Positions 24,937-32,479 are shown, numbered from the stretch's first letter. The stretch: 64,000 nt of DNA from Lampris incognitus (GCF_029633865.1 NC_079223.1:37569706-37633705); one strand, 5' to 3'. Numbers and translations are program-made. The notes: a model not told the origin generated them from the sequence alone.

Positions 24937-25652
24937 CAGTGCCCATGAAAAATTTGCCGCCTTTCTGATTTCCTCTATTTTTGCACATTTGTCACACTTG
25001 TTTCAGCTCTTCGTACAAAATGTAATATAAGACAGAACCCGAGTAAACACAAAAATTCAGTTTCTAAATGATAATTTTACTTATTTAAGGAAAAAAGTTG
25101 TCCAACACAAGCTGACCCTTTGTTAAAAAGTAATTGCCCCCTTAGTTACTCAGTTAACTACATTTAATTTATCTTTGGATTCAGTCAGAGCAGACACACC
25201 CAGGCTTGATTACTGGCAGCCCTGTTGAATCTAAACGTGACTTACCGTATATAGAACTTTGCCATCACTGTGAAGTAGATGATAAGGTCTCAACAAGCAG
25301 CACACTATGCCACCATCAAAACAAACTCCACAAGAGACGAGAAACAAGTCTTTGAGCTATATTGGTCTGGAAAGGGTTACAAAGCCCCAATTCTAAGGCT
25401 CTGGGACTCCAGCGAACCACAGTGGGGAAAAAGATAACAGGACAGACTGCAGCAAATCCTGGTCTACCTGGTCAAATCCTACTACCATTCAGCCTTAACC
25501 CATCCTTTTGCTGACCTCTTTATTATGGAATGGAAATGAGATGGACTCCCTAATGTTGATTTGTTTCTGTTTTCTAACAGGTGTTTTCAGCATTGATGAA
25601 GGATGGAAGTAAAGACACGGACAAAAACAACAGCCCGGCTTTTAGAAGTTAA
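514..25652 (+). CDS. tbc1d12: TBC1 domain family member 12, 3' portion of gene (12 exons, multi-exon span)
   Basis: The twelve exons listed below join in a fully consistent phase into about 460 residues ending in TAA. In order, the protein shows a basic linker, the [19 protein letters not shown] stretch, a charged helix, then the TBC domain. The TBC domain carries IxxDxxR (IKLDISR, arginine finger) and YxQ (YVQ, glutamine finger), both needed for dual-finger catalysis in TBC Rab-GAPs. TBC1D12 is favoured over TBC1D14 by [14 protein letters not shown], by [20 protein letters not shown] and by the C-terminus ending NNSPAFRS, as I remember those proteins. The family works in Rab-controlled membrane traffic. 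The human protein is about 775 residues, so the long N-terminal exon should lie left of the window. No frameshift or internal stop was found. Whether this is an a or b teleost paralogue cannot be told. Confidence 0.88.
683..776. repeat. CA repeat and C homopolymer
   Basis: An imperfect (CA)n tract at about 683-709 is followed by a run of C at about 761-770, just downstream of the exon ending at 643. Simple sequence only. Confidence 0.7.
1436..1830. repeat. Polypurine (GGA/GA-rich) tract
   Basis: This stretch of almost 400 bp is nearly all A and G on the + strand (GAGG, GGGA, AGAG motifs). The long Pro/Ser/Leu-rich frame on the other strand is a by-product of composition. Such tracts can form intramolecular triplexes. 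Confidence 0.85.
2088..3960 (-). mobile_element. L2-like LINE fragment with reverse transcriptase, decayed
   Basis: The minus strand shows, from high to low coordinates: [11 protein letters not shown]..., [56 protein letters not shown] (RT motif A), [26 protein letters not shown] (YADD catalytic box at about 3170-3190) and the closing [20 protein letters not shown]. It ends at the L2-type tail ACTTTATTTATATAGCAC with an AAT repeat near 2100. The frame is broken several times, so it is a dead, 5'-truncated copy. L2/Maui-type is the best family match. Confidence 0.85.
4167..4990. mobile_element. Degenerate hAT-like DNA transposon remnants
   Basis: TAGGGCTGAAACTATTGATT near 4168 and TAGGGCTGCACGATATTGG near 4346 look like the TAGGGCTG ends of fish hAT-type elements. 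No coding sequence or clear second terminus with an 8-bp duplication was found, so boundaries are approximate. A weak AATCGAG-like patch recurs near 5466. Confidence 0.35.
5708..6157 (-). mobile_element. SINE-A copy 1 (tRNA-derived, about 450 bp)
   Basis: This is the reverse-complement copy of the family also seen at 14419, 16107, 16380, 17713 and 29767. Its head is at 6157 (GGGCGTCTGGGTAGCATAGC on the minus strand), followed by a degenerate box B, a long GC-rich body and a tail of CAATTGGGGAGAAAA type plus homopolymers near 5710. Confidence 0.8.
6158..7475. other. Intronic sequence with simple repeats
   Basis: It holds a C9 plus CA tract (about 6659-6702), a GT tract (about 6796-6846) and otherwise unrecognised single-copy-looking DNA, then the polypyrimidine tract serving the exon at 7476. 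Confidence 0.55.
7476..7600 (+). CDS. tbc1d12: tbc1d12 exon b
   Basis: The acceptor is CATAG at 7471-7475 and the donor GTGAGT starts at 7601. It begins in phase 0 and ends with two bases of a codon. It encodes a poorly conserved start, then [20 protein letters not shown], a hallmark of TBC1D12 and TBC1D14. Confidence 0.88.
7601..8990. other. Intronic sequence, nothing recognised
   Basis: AT-rich intron. No coding exon, transposon terminus or RNA gene was recognised. Confidence 0.5.
8994..9495 (-). mobile_element. L2-like LINE 3' end fragment
   Basis: It starts with the TTTATTTATACAGCACTTTT tail and continues through the conserved 3' region of fish L2 elements (GGGGTTCCAGAG, CAGCAGAGTTCTGGATG). 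It lies antisense to tbc1d12. An L2 endonuclease fragment in the same orientation lies at 11950-12830. Confidence 0.7.
9496..11940 (-). mobile_element. RTE-like LINE (endonuclease and RT), decayed and interrupted
   Basis: The minus strand reads [20 protein letters not shown] and [10 protein letters not shown] (start of an APE-type endonuclease) near 11620-11698. Then come [18 protein letters not shown] sequence, [20 protein letters not shown] near 11240-11300, [16 protein letters not shown] near 10270-10330 and [16 protein letters not shown] near 9550-9600 (RT). Several frameshifts break it. The RT stops before the catalytic ADD box, so the 3' end is missing. A 222-bp MITE is inserted at 9869-10090. 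Confidence 0.85.
9869..10090. mobile_element. hAT-like MITE nested in the RTE LINE
   Basis: The 222-bp insert starts CAAGGCTCA and ends TGAGCCTTG, as inverted termini that extend further (TTTTCGGTTTTTA on both sides). It is flanked by a perfect 8-bp direct duplication CCTATCAA at 9861-9868 and 10091-10098. Removing it restores continuity of the LINE sequence. The 8-bp duplication and CA...TG ends fit the hAT superfamily. It has no coding capacity. Confidence 0.85.
11950..12830 (-). mobile_element. L2-like LINE endonuclease fragment
   Basis: The minus strand encodes [20 protein letters not shown] near 12620-12690, then [20 protein letters not shown] (GDFN endonuclease motif) near 12310-12370, [16 protein letters not shown] near 12110-12160 and an [18 protein letters not shown] linker. 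Frames are broken. The RT half is absent, so this and 8994-9495 may be two insertions or one element that lost its middle. Confidence 0.8.
12970..13052 (+). CDS. tbc1d12: tbc1d12 exon c
   Basis: The acceptor TCAG ends at 12969 and the donor GTACAC starts at 13053. It completes the split Ala codon and encodes [20 protein letters not shown] and VAGAKRR, a charged helix before the TBC domain. It is in phase with both neighbours. Confidence 0.92.
13200..13360. repeat. CT-rich tract before exon d
   Basis: Long pyrimidine-rich sequence with (CT)n runs that merges into the acceptor of the exon at 13362. Confidence 0.7.
13362..13479 (+). CDS. tbc1d12: tbc1d12 exon d
   Basis: A long CT-rich tract ends in TTTCAG at 13361. 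The donor GTAAGA starts at 13480. It encodes [20 protein letters not shown] and then [19 protein letters not shown], the coiled segment leading into the TBC domain. Confidence 0.93.
13505..13800. mobile_element. Probable LINE/SINE 3'-tail fragment
   Basis: AAGTTTATTGGTCACATAC followed by AGGGCAGTGAAATGG resembles tails of fish interspersed repeats that begin TTTATTTGTCACATAC. No domain remains, and the boundaries are rough. Confidence 0.35.
13902..14008 (+). CDS. tbc1d12: tbc1d12 exon e (start of TBC domain)
   Basis: The acceptor TTTAG ends at 13901 and the donor GTACAC starts at 14009. It encodes [20 protein letters not shown] and [12 protein letters not shown], the opening helices of the TBC fold, including the WxGxPxxxRxxxW signature. 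Confidence 0.95.
14275..14358 (+). CDS. tbc1d12: tbc1d12 exon f
   Basis: The acceptor TCTAG ends at 14274 and the donor GTGAGC starts at 14359. It encodes [20 protein letters not shown] and SSVNDSES. The [12 protein letters not shown] block is closer to TBC1D12 than to TBC1D14. Confidence 0.93.
14419..14864 (+). mobile_element. SINE-A copy 2 with target duplication
   Basis: A full-length copy from ACGTCCGGGTAGCGTGGCGG to a (AAAT)n tail, flanked by the 14-bp direct repeat AAATACACAGCCAG at 14405-14418 and 14865-14878. The duplication and tail show LINE-type retroposition. Box B is degraded (GTATTGAATCC). Confidence 0.9.
14879..15627. other. Intronic sequence, nothing recognised
   Basis: AT-rich intron between a SINE and the arginine-finger exon. 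No repeat family or RNA gene was recognised. Confidence 0.5.
15628..15722 (+). CDS. tbc1d12: tbc1d12 exon g (arginine finger)
   Basis: The acceptor TTTTCAG ends at 15627 and the donor GTAAAG starts at 15723. It encodes [20 protein letters not shown] and LFIFQK. The IKLDISR motif supplies the IxxDxxR arginine finger used by TBC GAPs. It ends in phase 0. Confidence 0.95.
16107..16379 (+). mobile_element. SINE-A copy 3, 3'-truncated
   Basis: The head GGCATCCAGGTGGCGTGGCG is followed by an intact box B (GGTTCGAATCC at about 16161-16171) and the body. It stops at CACTGTCGGGT, where copy 4 begins directly, giving a tandem pair. Confidence 0.85.
16380..16820 (+). mobile_element. SINE-A copy 4, full length, abutting copy 3
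   Basis: The head is TGTCTGGGTAGCATAGCAG. The body matches the other copies and the tail is AATTGGAGAGAAAAAAAGG plus a G run. It begins exactly where copy 3 breaks off, so either copy 4 inserted into copy 3 or a tandem arose by recombination. Confidence 0.85.
16996..17014. repeat. (CT)n microsatellite in polypyrimidine tract of exon h
   Basis: A pure CT run ends about 10 bp before the acceptor of the exon at 17025. Confidence 0.8.
17025..17096 (+). CDS. tbc1d12: tbc1d12 exon h
   Basis: This exon is 24 codons long and phase 0 at both ends. It encodes [20 protein letters not shown] and DIGY. The donor is GTTAGT, weaker than consensus, and a 46-bp CA repeat begins about 10 bp downstream, which could affect splicing. 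The acceptor is within CTAAAG, preceded by a CT repeat. Confidence 0.93.
17107..17152. repeat. (CA)n microsatellite downstream of exon h
   Basis: An uninterrupted CA run of about 46 bp begins about 10 bp after the donor of exon h. Intronic CA repeats near donors can bind hnRNP L and alter splicing. Confidence 0.85.
17401..17529 (+). CDS. tbc1d12: tbc1d12 exon i (glutamine finger)
   Basis: The acceptor CTCAG ends at 17400 and the donor GTACAA starts at 17530. The exon is 43 codons in phase 0. It encodes [20 protein letters not shown] and [19 protein letters not shown]. Together with the preceding exon's final Tyr, the VQ forms the YxQ glutamine finger. Confidence 0.95.
17713..18112 (+). mobile_element. 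SINE-A copy 5
   Basis: GGGCGTCCGTGTAGCATAGC starts the copy. Box B is CTGTTCGAATCC. The tail region is replaced by TA-rich sequence just before the Tc1-like element at 18142. Confidence 0.85.
18142..19769 (+). mobile_element. Tc1-like transposon, nearly complete (family 1, copy 1)
   Basis: The 1628-bp element is bounded by TA dinucleotides, with terminal CAGTGCATCTGGAAAGTATT and its inverse (GGATGCACTG). The inverted repeats are about 220 bp long. The inside encodes a Tc1-type DDE transposase. Related copy at 57111-58743. Confidence 0.95.
18619..19557 (+). pseudogene. Tc1-like transposase, inactivated
   Basis: The frame from 18619 gives 263 residues: [20 protein letters not shown] (helix-turn-helix end), [19 protein letters not shown], then the DDE domain with [12 protein letters not shown] (first D; family usually has WSDET), [12 protein letters not shown] (second D) and [15 protein letters not shown] (final E). 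A TGA at 19408-19410 cuts off the last roughly 50 codons, which stay readable to the natural stop at 19555. The N-terminus between about 18540 and 18619 is out of the family frame through a pair of small indels. Confidence 0.9.
19788..19930 (-). mobile_element. SINE-B 3' fragment
   Basis: ATTATCCAAGCCGCTTATCC through GGAGCCTATCCCAGCAGTCA matches the full copy at 48340-48705. Only the 3' part is present, next to the right end of the Tc1-like element. Confidence 0.75.
20106..20215 (+). CDS. tbc1d12: tbc1d12 exon j
   Basis: The acceptor TTTAG ends at 20105 and the donor GTGAGC starts at 20216. It encodes [20 protein letters not shown] and [16 protein letters not shown], plus a split Trp codon. 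It follows an intron carrying a SINE and a Tc1-like element. Confidence 0.95.
20517..21713. mobile_element. Palindromic (fold-back) Tc1-like element
   Basis: TA-flanked element with terminal CACTACCGTTCAAAAGTTTG and its inverse. The arms 20517-21050 and 21180-21713 are both 534 bp and near-identical reverse complements. I saw about five mismatches and no net indel. The 129-bp spacer is unique. Both arms encode the N-terminus of a Tc1-type transposase, which continues into the spacer from the left arm only. The catalytic domain is absent. Confidence 0.92.
20896..21183 (+). pseudogene. Tc1-like transposase N-terminal fragment (left arm and spacer)
   Basis: The first 51 residues ([20 protein letters not shown], then [20 protein letters not shown]) form a paired-type helix-turn-helix. 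They are mirrored on the minus strand at 21140-21334. The continuation [17 protein letters not shown] (GRPR AT-hook-like motif) and [11 protein letters not shown] occurs only in the spacer. It stops with no DDE domain. Confidence 0.85.
21714..22410. other. Intronic sequence, nothing recognised
   Basis: AT-rich intron with no recognised repeat, exon or RNA gene. Confidence 0.5.
22411..22650. mobile_element. Two LINE 3'-tail-like fragments
   Basis: TTTTATTTGTCCCCAGAGGG near 22420 and GGTTTATTTGTGTAGCCCTA near 22584 resemble tails of fish LINEs. Between them a segment of about 29 bp (AATTGTTGTTTAGCAG...) is repeated in tandem near 22442 and 22471. Confidence 0.45.
22767..23374 (+). mobile_element. 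5'-truncated RTE-like LINE insertion with 19-bp target duplication
   Basis: The 608-bp insert is flanked by perfect direct repeats TTACACAGGAGACACAACT (22748-22766 and 23375-23393) and ends in (AGT)n. It encodes the C-terminus of an RTE-type RT protein in one open frame (22828-23337): [31 protein letters not shown] and [17 protein letters not shown]. The intact short duplication points to a fairly recent event. It ends 56 bp before the acceptor of exon k. Confidence 0.95.
23431..23689 (+). CDS. tbc1d12: tbc1d12 exon k
   Basis: The acceptor CCTCCAG ends at 23430 and the donor GTCAGG starts at 23690. It encodes [40 protein letters not shown] and [17 protein letters not shown], the C-terminal half of the TBC domain. 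A 608-bp LINE insertion ends only 56 bp upstream of this acceptor. Confidence 0.96.
23908..24330 (-). mobile_element. L2-like LINE 3' end fragment
   Basis: (AAT)n, then AACTTTATTTGTATAGCACC and AAAGTGCTTTACATTAAAAA, is the L2-type 3' tail in antisense, followed by decayed 3' UTR (CTATTCCAAGCTG). No RT domain remains. Confidence 0.65.
24694..24934. repeat. Compound GT / GCGT / TA microsatellite
   Basis: (GT)n, then about eight GCGT units, then GTATAT and (TA)n stretches, then another (GT)n at 24904-24933. Alternating purine-pyrimidine over about 240 bp, a potential Z-DNA former. The His/Thr-rich frame over it is an artefact. Confidence 0.9.
24937..25440 (+). mobile_element. Truncated Tc1-like element (family 3), left part
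   Basis: TA plus CAGTGCCCATGAAAAATTTG is a known type of fish Tc1 terminus, followed by GTAATTGCCCCCTTAGTTAC and then GGACTCCAGCGAACCACAGT, the start of the transposase coding region. The right half and right terminus are missing. It lies about 140 bp before the last tbc1d12 exon. Confidence 0.8.
25581..25652 (+). CDS. tbc1d12: tbc1d12 exon l (C-terminus and stop)
   Basis: The acceptor CTAACAG ends at 25580. The exon encodes 23 residues, [20 protein letters not shown] and FRS, then TAA at 25650-25652. The NSPAxxS end resembles the end of human TBC1D12 as I remember it. TBC1D14 ends differently. Confidence 0.92.
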   Translation: MFSALMKDGSKDTDKNNSPAFRS

Positions 25653-28600
25653 CACCGGCTAACCATAGCACTGTCAGTTCATCTTTCTCGATACCAACTT
25701 CAAAAGTTGGCAGTGAAGGCTGCAGCCTATGCTAGCTAGCTGCTTGTTTTGAAGGTAACGTTTGCCTGCCACACTGCTGTTGCAGTTGGAATGAGAGCCC
25801 GGCTGTGAAACTTGAACCTACATAGCTGAAGTTGGAATCGGAAGTTGAAAGGGTAGTTATGAAACGTAAAGAAAATGCAAGCTAGCAATGTATGCTGGAG
25901 CTAATGTCAAAGGCCGGCCCTGTGCTATGGTTAACAAAGACCTTTGCACCCAGGACCAGTACAGACCCAGCTGGGCTGGGGATGAACTGTTTACCAGTGC
26001 TTACCAGCTCAATAGAGTGTTGCCGTTACCTGTTTTCTTAAAGTGTGGGTGGGGACCAGGGCAGGAAGCTTAAGCGGCTGGATTAATGAACTTTTTAGGC
26101 ATTTCACTACTTTGTTGGCCAACAAAGTTGTAGATTAAATTTTGAAAGAAAAAAAAAATGAGTGGACCTGCCCAAGTACTCGGTAGAATAGATGGGATCG
26201 TTAGCCACAGCCATAATTTAGCAGGATTTGGCTAGTGCTACTCTGATTTAGACCCAAGACAGTTGGTGGACCTAGTATTTCTGGTTCATCACGTAATGAG
26301 AAGAGAACCAATTTGTTTTTTTTTGTTTTGTTTTATGGACTGGGTTCCAAGATGAGACTAAATATCAGATTTTGGTCTGAAAATATTTTAATGAACCCCC
26401 AAGTAGGCTCTGAGTTCAGTTTTATGCCACTAATAAGGAGTCAATTTTTCATGTCCATTGTTCTCATAGACCCCTATTCTACTGTTAATTATGGTGCTAA
26501 CTTATTTCTAAAACTTAAAGAAACTCAATCTACAGTTTAATTATCAATGCAAAAGAATTTTCTTTGGAAGTCCTAGCTAGGTTGTTGCTACCTAATAATT
26601 AAGAAATGATGCACATGGCAATTTTGCAAATGTCAAAACAAATATGAGCAGATTTCTGTTCGTGTTGACGTTTTTACTTGAACCGCTGGATTCCACGGTC
26701 CTCAAATGGGTTGTGAGCATTTTTAAACTTTGGAGTCAAGAACCCCTTGGAAAATGTGCAGTATAATGCTAGACATGACCCCTTTATCTAAAAAGCAGGT
26801 TGACTTCTTAGAGTACTTAAAAGTTGACATTTGATGACAAGTGTTTCAGCCAACAGTGCCATTGAAAAAGACACACTTCGGGACATGTAGTATTAAATAA
26901 CACCACACAGTATTAGCAGCTGTGGCCATTTGAACATGAAATAAGAGGACAGGATGAAATGAAATGGAGGTTTTATTGGGTATTGTCATTTACATTATAT
27001 TTGGGGGGGGGTGCATGTGATGTAGAGGTTGTGGCTATTGGGGCAAACCAATGACATTTTAATGATGGGTTTATAAATTCACCTGCCACTTGCATCATGT
27101 TACCAAACATATATTTTTGGAGGTTTATATAGCATATGGAAACCTCAGATTGAGGGTTAGTTACCTGCTGCAGTGGTCGGTAAAGTAGACTGACTCAACA
27201 ATATTTGCATGGTTGCTGGTGGATGATTCCCACCCTGGTCTGTATACTCTGACCTCAGATATAGTAATGTGTTATGGGACAGTGATGGACATTTTATCTT
27301 TTTCACTGTTGACTTATTAATAGATTTTTTTTGTGAAAAGATAAGTAACTGTCAATTGACATAATGCACAGATAAAACCATGTTTATTGGTGATAATAGG
27401 TCTGTGCTGGCCTCTTGTTAATTTTTTTCAATCCATGGCTTTGGTAAGAGTCGGCCAACGGCTTCGCACCCCAAACACCAGTTGGAAGCGCCAACAAGAA
27501 TTTTGAAACAATGCGAGTCAACGGTGAAACTGGAAGGTGTACTTACTGTAAATGCAGTGGGAAGGTTGGACCGCCTCAGTCTTCAGACAGTGGTCCGGTG
27601 ATCTAATTTTCCTTTCAGAGCACTTTATATATCCAGCACTACGGCTTTCATAACCATTTAGACACTTCAGAGATGCACATTTGTTTTCCATCTAGTACAC
27701 AGGGCAGCTTTAAACAAAGCTAAAACGTTGAGCCCATTAACAAATATCGAAATCCAGCTCGCTGTTCCATAATTTACTTTGACTATCTGCGCGTATAAAT
27801 TAAGTTGGCCATGCATGTCTCCACATGCCACTAGATTACTAGTGAAGGAAGAAGACCCCTTCCCTCCTCCCCTTTATAGTTCTTATTCATCATTAGATGC
27901 TTTATGTTGCCTTTAGCCATGCAGTCAGTTTGTGGACTTGTTTCTGATACGCCATCTGTTTTCATACACTACAAATGTAAGATGAATGTCCATCTCGCAT
28001 CCCTACCTCTGCAGATATTTGCGCACTCACTAATACAATTTTTGCCTAATTTTTATCTTGCAAACACACCATACACACTCCTATACCATTTTAATATTCA
28101 CTCCAAATTTTCTCTTAAACACACACACACACCACCTAAACACATTCATGCTATTACACATGAATATAGATATACTATGAACTTCACAATTTTCTTAGAC
28201 ACACACACACTAATGCAAATTAAAAACACTCATAAAAGCCAAACCCACACGTTCTGTGCTGCCCATACACTTCTCAGTGCACACTACATACCCACGTTTA
28301 CATGCTTAAGATGTGTAGAGCTATACACACACACACACACACATACACACACACATGCCATGTTAGCATATGAGTGGGCCTTATAGAAGGGGATCAGGCA
28401 GCCACTGACCAGATCAGTTGTAGTACCATCAGTGTGTTTACCACCTGTACTACTGTCACTTCTCCTGACTGCAGCGTTTTATGTACCTGGCTGTTCTTAG
28501 GGCAGAAAACTCACCAGACATGACAAGTAGCCCAGGGGGAAGGAACAGATTGTTGAGAGGAAAAAGAGGTGGTTGGAGGGTTAGAAGAAAACAAGGAGAG

Positions 28601-29766
28601 GAGATGGAGTAGATGGGTGGCGTGGAGGAGAGCAGAGGATCGAGTCAGGTGGTTTGTATGGAGGTGAGGCAGAGATATGGGGGGGGGGGCATGCTGTGAC
28701 AATTGGTTTTGATATAACCACAGGATAAGTCTAAAAGTAAAACACACATTATGTAGTTAAGAAAATAACATACAGGGAGCCGGGAATCTTGAAGAAGGGG
28801 CAGAGAGGTCTGTAATGGGGTGTAATGAGGTGAGACAATGGGGTCTTAGAGAGGCACTGGAGGGGACCAGAGCACAGGTTTTTAAGCCCGGTTCCCCACC
28901 AACCCTTTCCAATAATCCCAGGATGCACCATGCTCCCCTCTGGAGAGTTTATCGTATCAATGTTATACCAAATGACTCCAATACTAAGTGTTTGTAATTG
29001 TACAATAATGAACTCAGAGCTTGAACACTAACATAGCCTGCAAACTGCATTTGTACAAGTCAGCATACATGTCCCGTCTGTCAAGAAATTATCATAGACG
29101 AGGGGGAAAAAATCCCAGGTTTTATGATCTGAGAGCCTACTTATCTGTACAGTACATTATGTGTTCCATCTTTATATAAACATAGTCATTCATGTTGTCA
29201 GATGGACTGAGATTAGTCATATGGACACGATGGGATTTTTTTTTTCTCCAAACAGGCGTTGCTGGCCAGCTAGCTCTCTGGACAACAGCTCCTCGGGTAT
29301 CCATCACTCCATTTTAAATCTGATGTTCTTTCACATGCGTCAAAAAGCAGGTAGCAAAATTCCAAGAAGATGTTTTCGTGTGAGTAGTAGCTGTGAAGTC
29401 AGTAGTGTTGTGTGTCAGTGTGCGCTGATATTCTGACGCAGCCGTGGACTTTGAGTCAGAAAAGAAAGTTAATTCTGTTCTCGTCAGGGCAGACACCTTT
29501 TTCGAAACACAGTCCTTTAATGAATGTTTTATTTTTCTAACACCTAATTTGCGGCAACACATGTTTCACGCTTTCCTTTTTCAACACACGGTGACAAATT
29601 TAATTCCAAAATGACTTTGATTCCGTTTTCAAACACATTTTGCTATTTATATGATTTATTTCAAAAATGCACATGATCCTTTCTGTGAAAAACAGGAATG
29701 TTTTGTAAAGATCTTAGGAGGATCTCTTATTGTAGCAGTATCGCCTAATGTCAGAACACATTTTTG
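25653..29766. other. Presumed 3' UTR and/or intergenic sequence
   Basis: No further exon or RNA gene was recognised after the tbc1d12 stop. It contains ATTAAA at 26134, CA-rich stretches (28120-28136, 28199-28212, 28321-28354) and a run of G at about 28680-28689. A long 3' UTR is plausible but unproven. Confidence 0.45.
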
Positions 29767-30216
29767 AGGTGTCCAGGTAGCATGGCGGTCTATTCAGTTG
29801 CTTGCCAACACTGGGATCACTGGTTCAAATCCCCACATTACCTCCGGCTTGGTCGGGCGTCCCTACAGACACATTGGCCGTGTCTGTGGGTGGGAAGCTG
29901 GATGTGGGTATGTGTCCTGGTTGCTGCACTTGCGCCTCCTCTGGTTGCTCAGGGTGCCTGTTCGGGAGAGGAGGAACTGGAGGGAATAGTGTGATCCTCC
30001 CACAGGCTACGTCCCCCTGGTGAAACTCTCTGTCAGGTGAAAAGAAGCAGCTGGCGACTCCACATGTATCGGAGGAAGCATGTGGTAGTCTGCAGCCCTC
30101 CCCAGATCGGCAGAGGGGGTGGAGCAGCGACTGGAACAGCTCGGAAGAATGGGGTAATAGGCCAGATACAATTGGGGAGAATAACGGGGGGGAAACCCCC
30201 CCCCCCAAAAAAAAAT
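29767..30216 (+). mobile_element. SINE-A copy 6
   Basis: The head GGTGTCCAGGTAGCATGGCG, box B TGGTTCAAATCC, the full body and the tail CAATTGGGGAGAATAACGG, followed by C and A/T homopolymers. It is in the + orientation after the tbc1d12 stop. Confidence 0.85.
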
Positions 30217-31530
30217 TTTTTTTTTGAAGTGACACTTGTCCAGACAGCCAACCTGTCATTTTGGAATGAAGCTTTTTGCATGCTATTAACCTGCAGTGCT
30301 AAAAAGAAACACAAATCATATGTGTTGTTGCTGACTACAGCCACAGTTTTGTTAAAAATAAGTCATTTTTGAGAGCGCCAGTCCTGGAAGATTGCCCCTG
30401 TACCAGCTCCCCAATATCTTTTCCTCCTAATCAAAGAGCAATATTGTTATGGTTTAGAAAAAGGGGCACATTTGGCAGATTGAGGGGGGACCTGGCTTAC
30501 AGAGAAGGCTGTATGTTGAATGTCGAAGCCTTAGCTGGTAGCTTTCACAGTGCATTTCATGGTTTGTTAGTCCTATTTTGTATCAGATCTCTGGTGAAAT
30601 ACACGGACACGAGGGGGAGAGTGCATTTTACAGCAAGATGTTTTCCCCTAAATCTGTGTCGCAACTGTAGACTTCTCAGACCAGCAATTGTTCCATTCAT
30701 TCATTTTATTTAAGTATCATTTATTTCAGCTGTATTTTATACTTGAGTGTTAATTCATAAAGCTTTTTTTTGTTTTATGTCTGTTTGTGTTTATTTCTCT
30801 CTTGTCCAATTTCAGTGTACAGTTTTCATAATACTTTACAGCTGCTGTAAATATTCTGTAAAAAAGTGTCCCTCTTTTCTTATCATGGCCACTAGTTAAA
30901 TGTATATATAATAAATATCTCAAACAACAGAGTTCTGTCAGCCTTGCGTCTTTGTGTGAATGCAACAAATAGGCCACACGACCTTGTTCATACACTGAAG
31001 TAGATAACCATTTACTGCAATGCAGAAATACTGATAGAATCGCACGTCAATGCAGATGGGAAATTGTTCTGACCTTTGTGATGAAGAACTACAGCTCCAT
31101 CCATCCATCATCTATACCAGGTCACACAGTACAGCTTCACAGTGAAAGTCAAAGCAGCTGATGAATGAAAATTGTATAATTTCATGAAATGCATGACCTC
31201 TTGTCCCACCTCAAATCATATCCCCTCTCAATATGTTACTTTTCACTGCCATCAACAATATCCACATTTCCATTTGATCTTTCCCGATAGAATTCAGCTC
31301 CTAGTGGTCATTTTTGAAGTTACAAGAATTTATAGACGCTGTAAGTCATCACTGAGTGTATGTTGGTTGCTTATAATCTTGGTGATGAACTGACTGAACT
31401 TTCTTTGAAACATTTTCGAAAATTTTTGATCAACGCAACCACGAGATTCCTCATCATACACTCATAACTTCACAAAATAATTTAGGCTGATACGCCCAGT
31501 AGTTTGCGAGATTAGCCACGGACAGCCCCC
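30217..31530. other. AT-rich presumed 3' UTR end or intergenic sequence
   Basis: No gene was recognised. A candidate AATAAA is at 30910. Confidence 0.45.
30910..30915 (+). terminator. Possible tbc1d12 poly(A) signal AATAAA
   Basis: An AATAAA hexamer is followed within about 40 bp by a GT-rich stretch. The preceding 200 bp is AT-rich, like a 3' UTR end. It would imply a 3' UTR of about 5.3 kb. An ATTAAA at 26134-26139, about 480 bp after the stop, is a shorter alternative. Neither can be confirmed without transcripts. Confidence 0.25.
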
Positions 31531-31536
31531 CCCCCC

Positions 31537-31574
<38 letters not shown>

Positions 31575-31586
31575 CACACACACACG
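31529..31586. repeat. C run and (CA)n microsatellite
   Basis: A run of about nine C is followed by a CA tract of about 45 bp with one CG interruption. Confidence 0.85.
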
Positions 31587-31943
31587 ACCAAACTCAGAAA
31601 GTATAGCAAAAATATTGTGGCTTGTAATGTCTTAAATTTCCACAGAGGGGCATGATTGGACCCGCGCGCGTGAGAGAGCGAGAGAAAGGTGGGGGTGTAA
31701 TTTTTTGAAATCGCCCTACGTGCTCGGACGAATTTATCGATGACTAATGTATTCCGACAATGTATAACCACCGTATTCCATAACAAAGCTGTATCAACAT
31801 TTGTGTCACTGACCTTTCCGCTATTTTTTCCAAACTCTTTTTTTATTAGTGTTTGTTAACATTGTAAACAATAGTTTATATAATTGTTCCAGCATTTTTT
31901 TAACCATTAATAAAATGGCATATAAACAGTATGTATATGGTAA

Positions 31944-32008
31944 AAACAGCAGTTAGAAACATATATATATATGTTTCTAACTGCTGTTTATATATATATA
32001 TATATATA
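31944..32008. repeat. Perfect 46-bp palindrome plus (TA)n
   Basis: 31944-31989 reads the same on both strands: AAACAGCAGTTAGAAAC, then (AT)n, then the mirror. It is followed by (TA)n to about 32008. It could extrude a cruciform. Confidence 0.9.
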
Positions 32009-32251
32009 AAATGCTGTGTAGTGAAAGAAAAAATGCTCCCCGCAAAGACAACAAATAAAAAGAAACAGTTTTTCATGGTGAATTAGCCTTTCTGCTATTT
32101 TTATTCTTTAAAAAAAGTTTTATTTTTCATGGGTTAACGATGAAAAAATAATGCAGAAATTAAGTTTACACGACAGCAAACTCAGGAAAGGAACTAAGAA
32201 AATCTCTGTAATTAGCCTTTTGCAATCCTTCCCAATAAAGCATACATCTAA

Positions 32252-32254
<3 letters not shown>

Positions 32255-32326
<72 letters not shown>
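32255..32326. repeat. (GA)36 microsatellite upstream of putative klc4 promoter
   Basis: A pure GA run of 72 bp ends 47 bp before the CRE at 32373. GA repeats near vertebrate promoters can be open or GAGA-factor-like sites. Confidence 0.9.
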
Positions 32327-32331
<5 letters not shown>

Positions 32332-32372
32332 GTCGACGAACAATCAATGGCAAAAGTGATGGAAACAAAATA

Positions 32373-32479
32373 TGACGTCACTTCACAGCCACTCACCCTC
32401 AAAGGCTTCTGGGAAGTATTCGGCGGAGAAGACATTTTGGATTTAAAGGGGCTGAGCTGGCTGTCAGTTCTAGCTCTTG
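32373..32479 (+). promoter_or_regulatory. klc4: Putative klc4 promoter and noncoding first exon
   Basis: A full palindromic cAMP-response element TGACGTCA lies at 32373-32380, followed by about 100 bp ending in CTCTTG and a perfect GTAAGT donor at 32480. The first klc4 coding exon opens with UTR, so an upstream noncoding exon is required. This is the best-looking CRE-plus-donor combination I found in the interval, but it lies 11.8 kb upstream of the ATG exon. The transcription start site is not determined. A 72-bp GA repeat lies just upstream. Confidence 0.4.

Noticed and set aside
24623..24988. His/Thr-rich and Cys/Val-rich frames
   Set aside because: They are translations of GT/GCGT microsatellites.
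514..25652. Assignment to TBC1D14
   Set aside because: The close paralogue shares the TBC domain, but [26 protein letters not shown] and the NSPAFRS end fit TBC1D12 better as I remember those proteins. A database alignment would decide.
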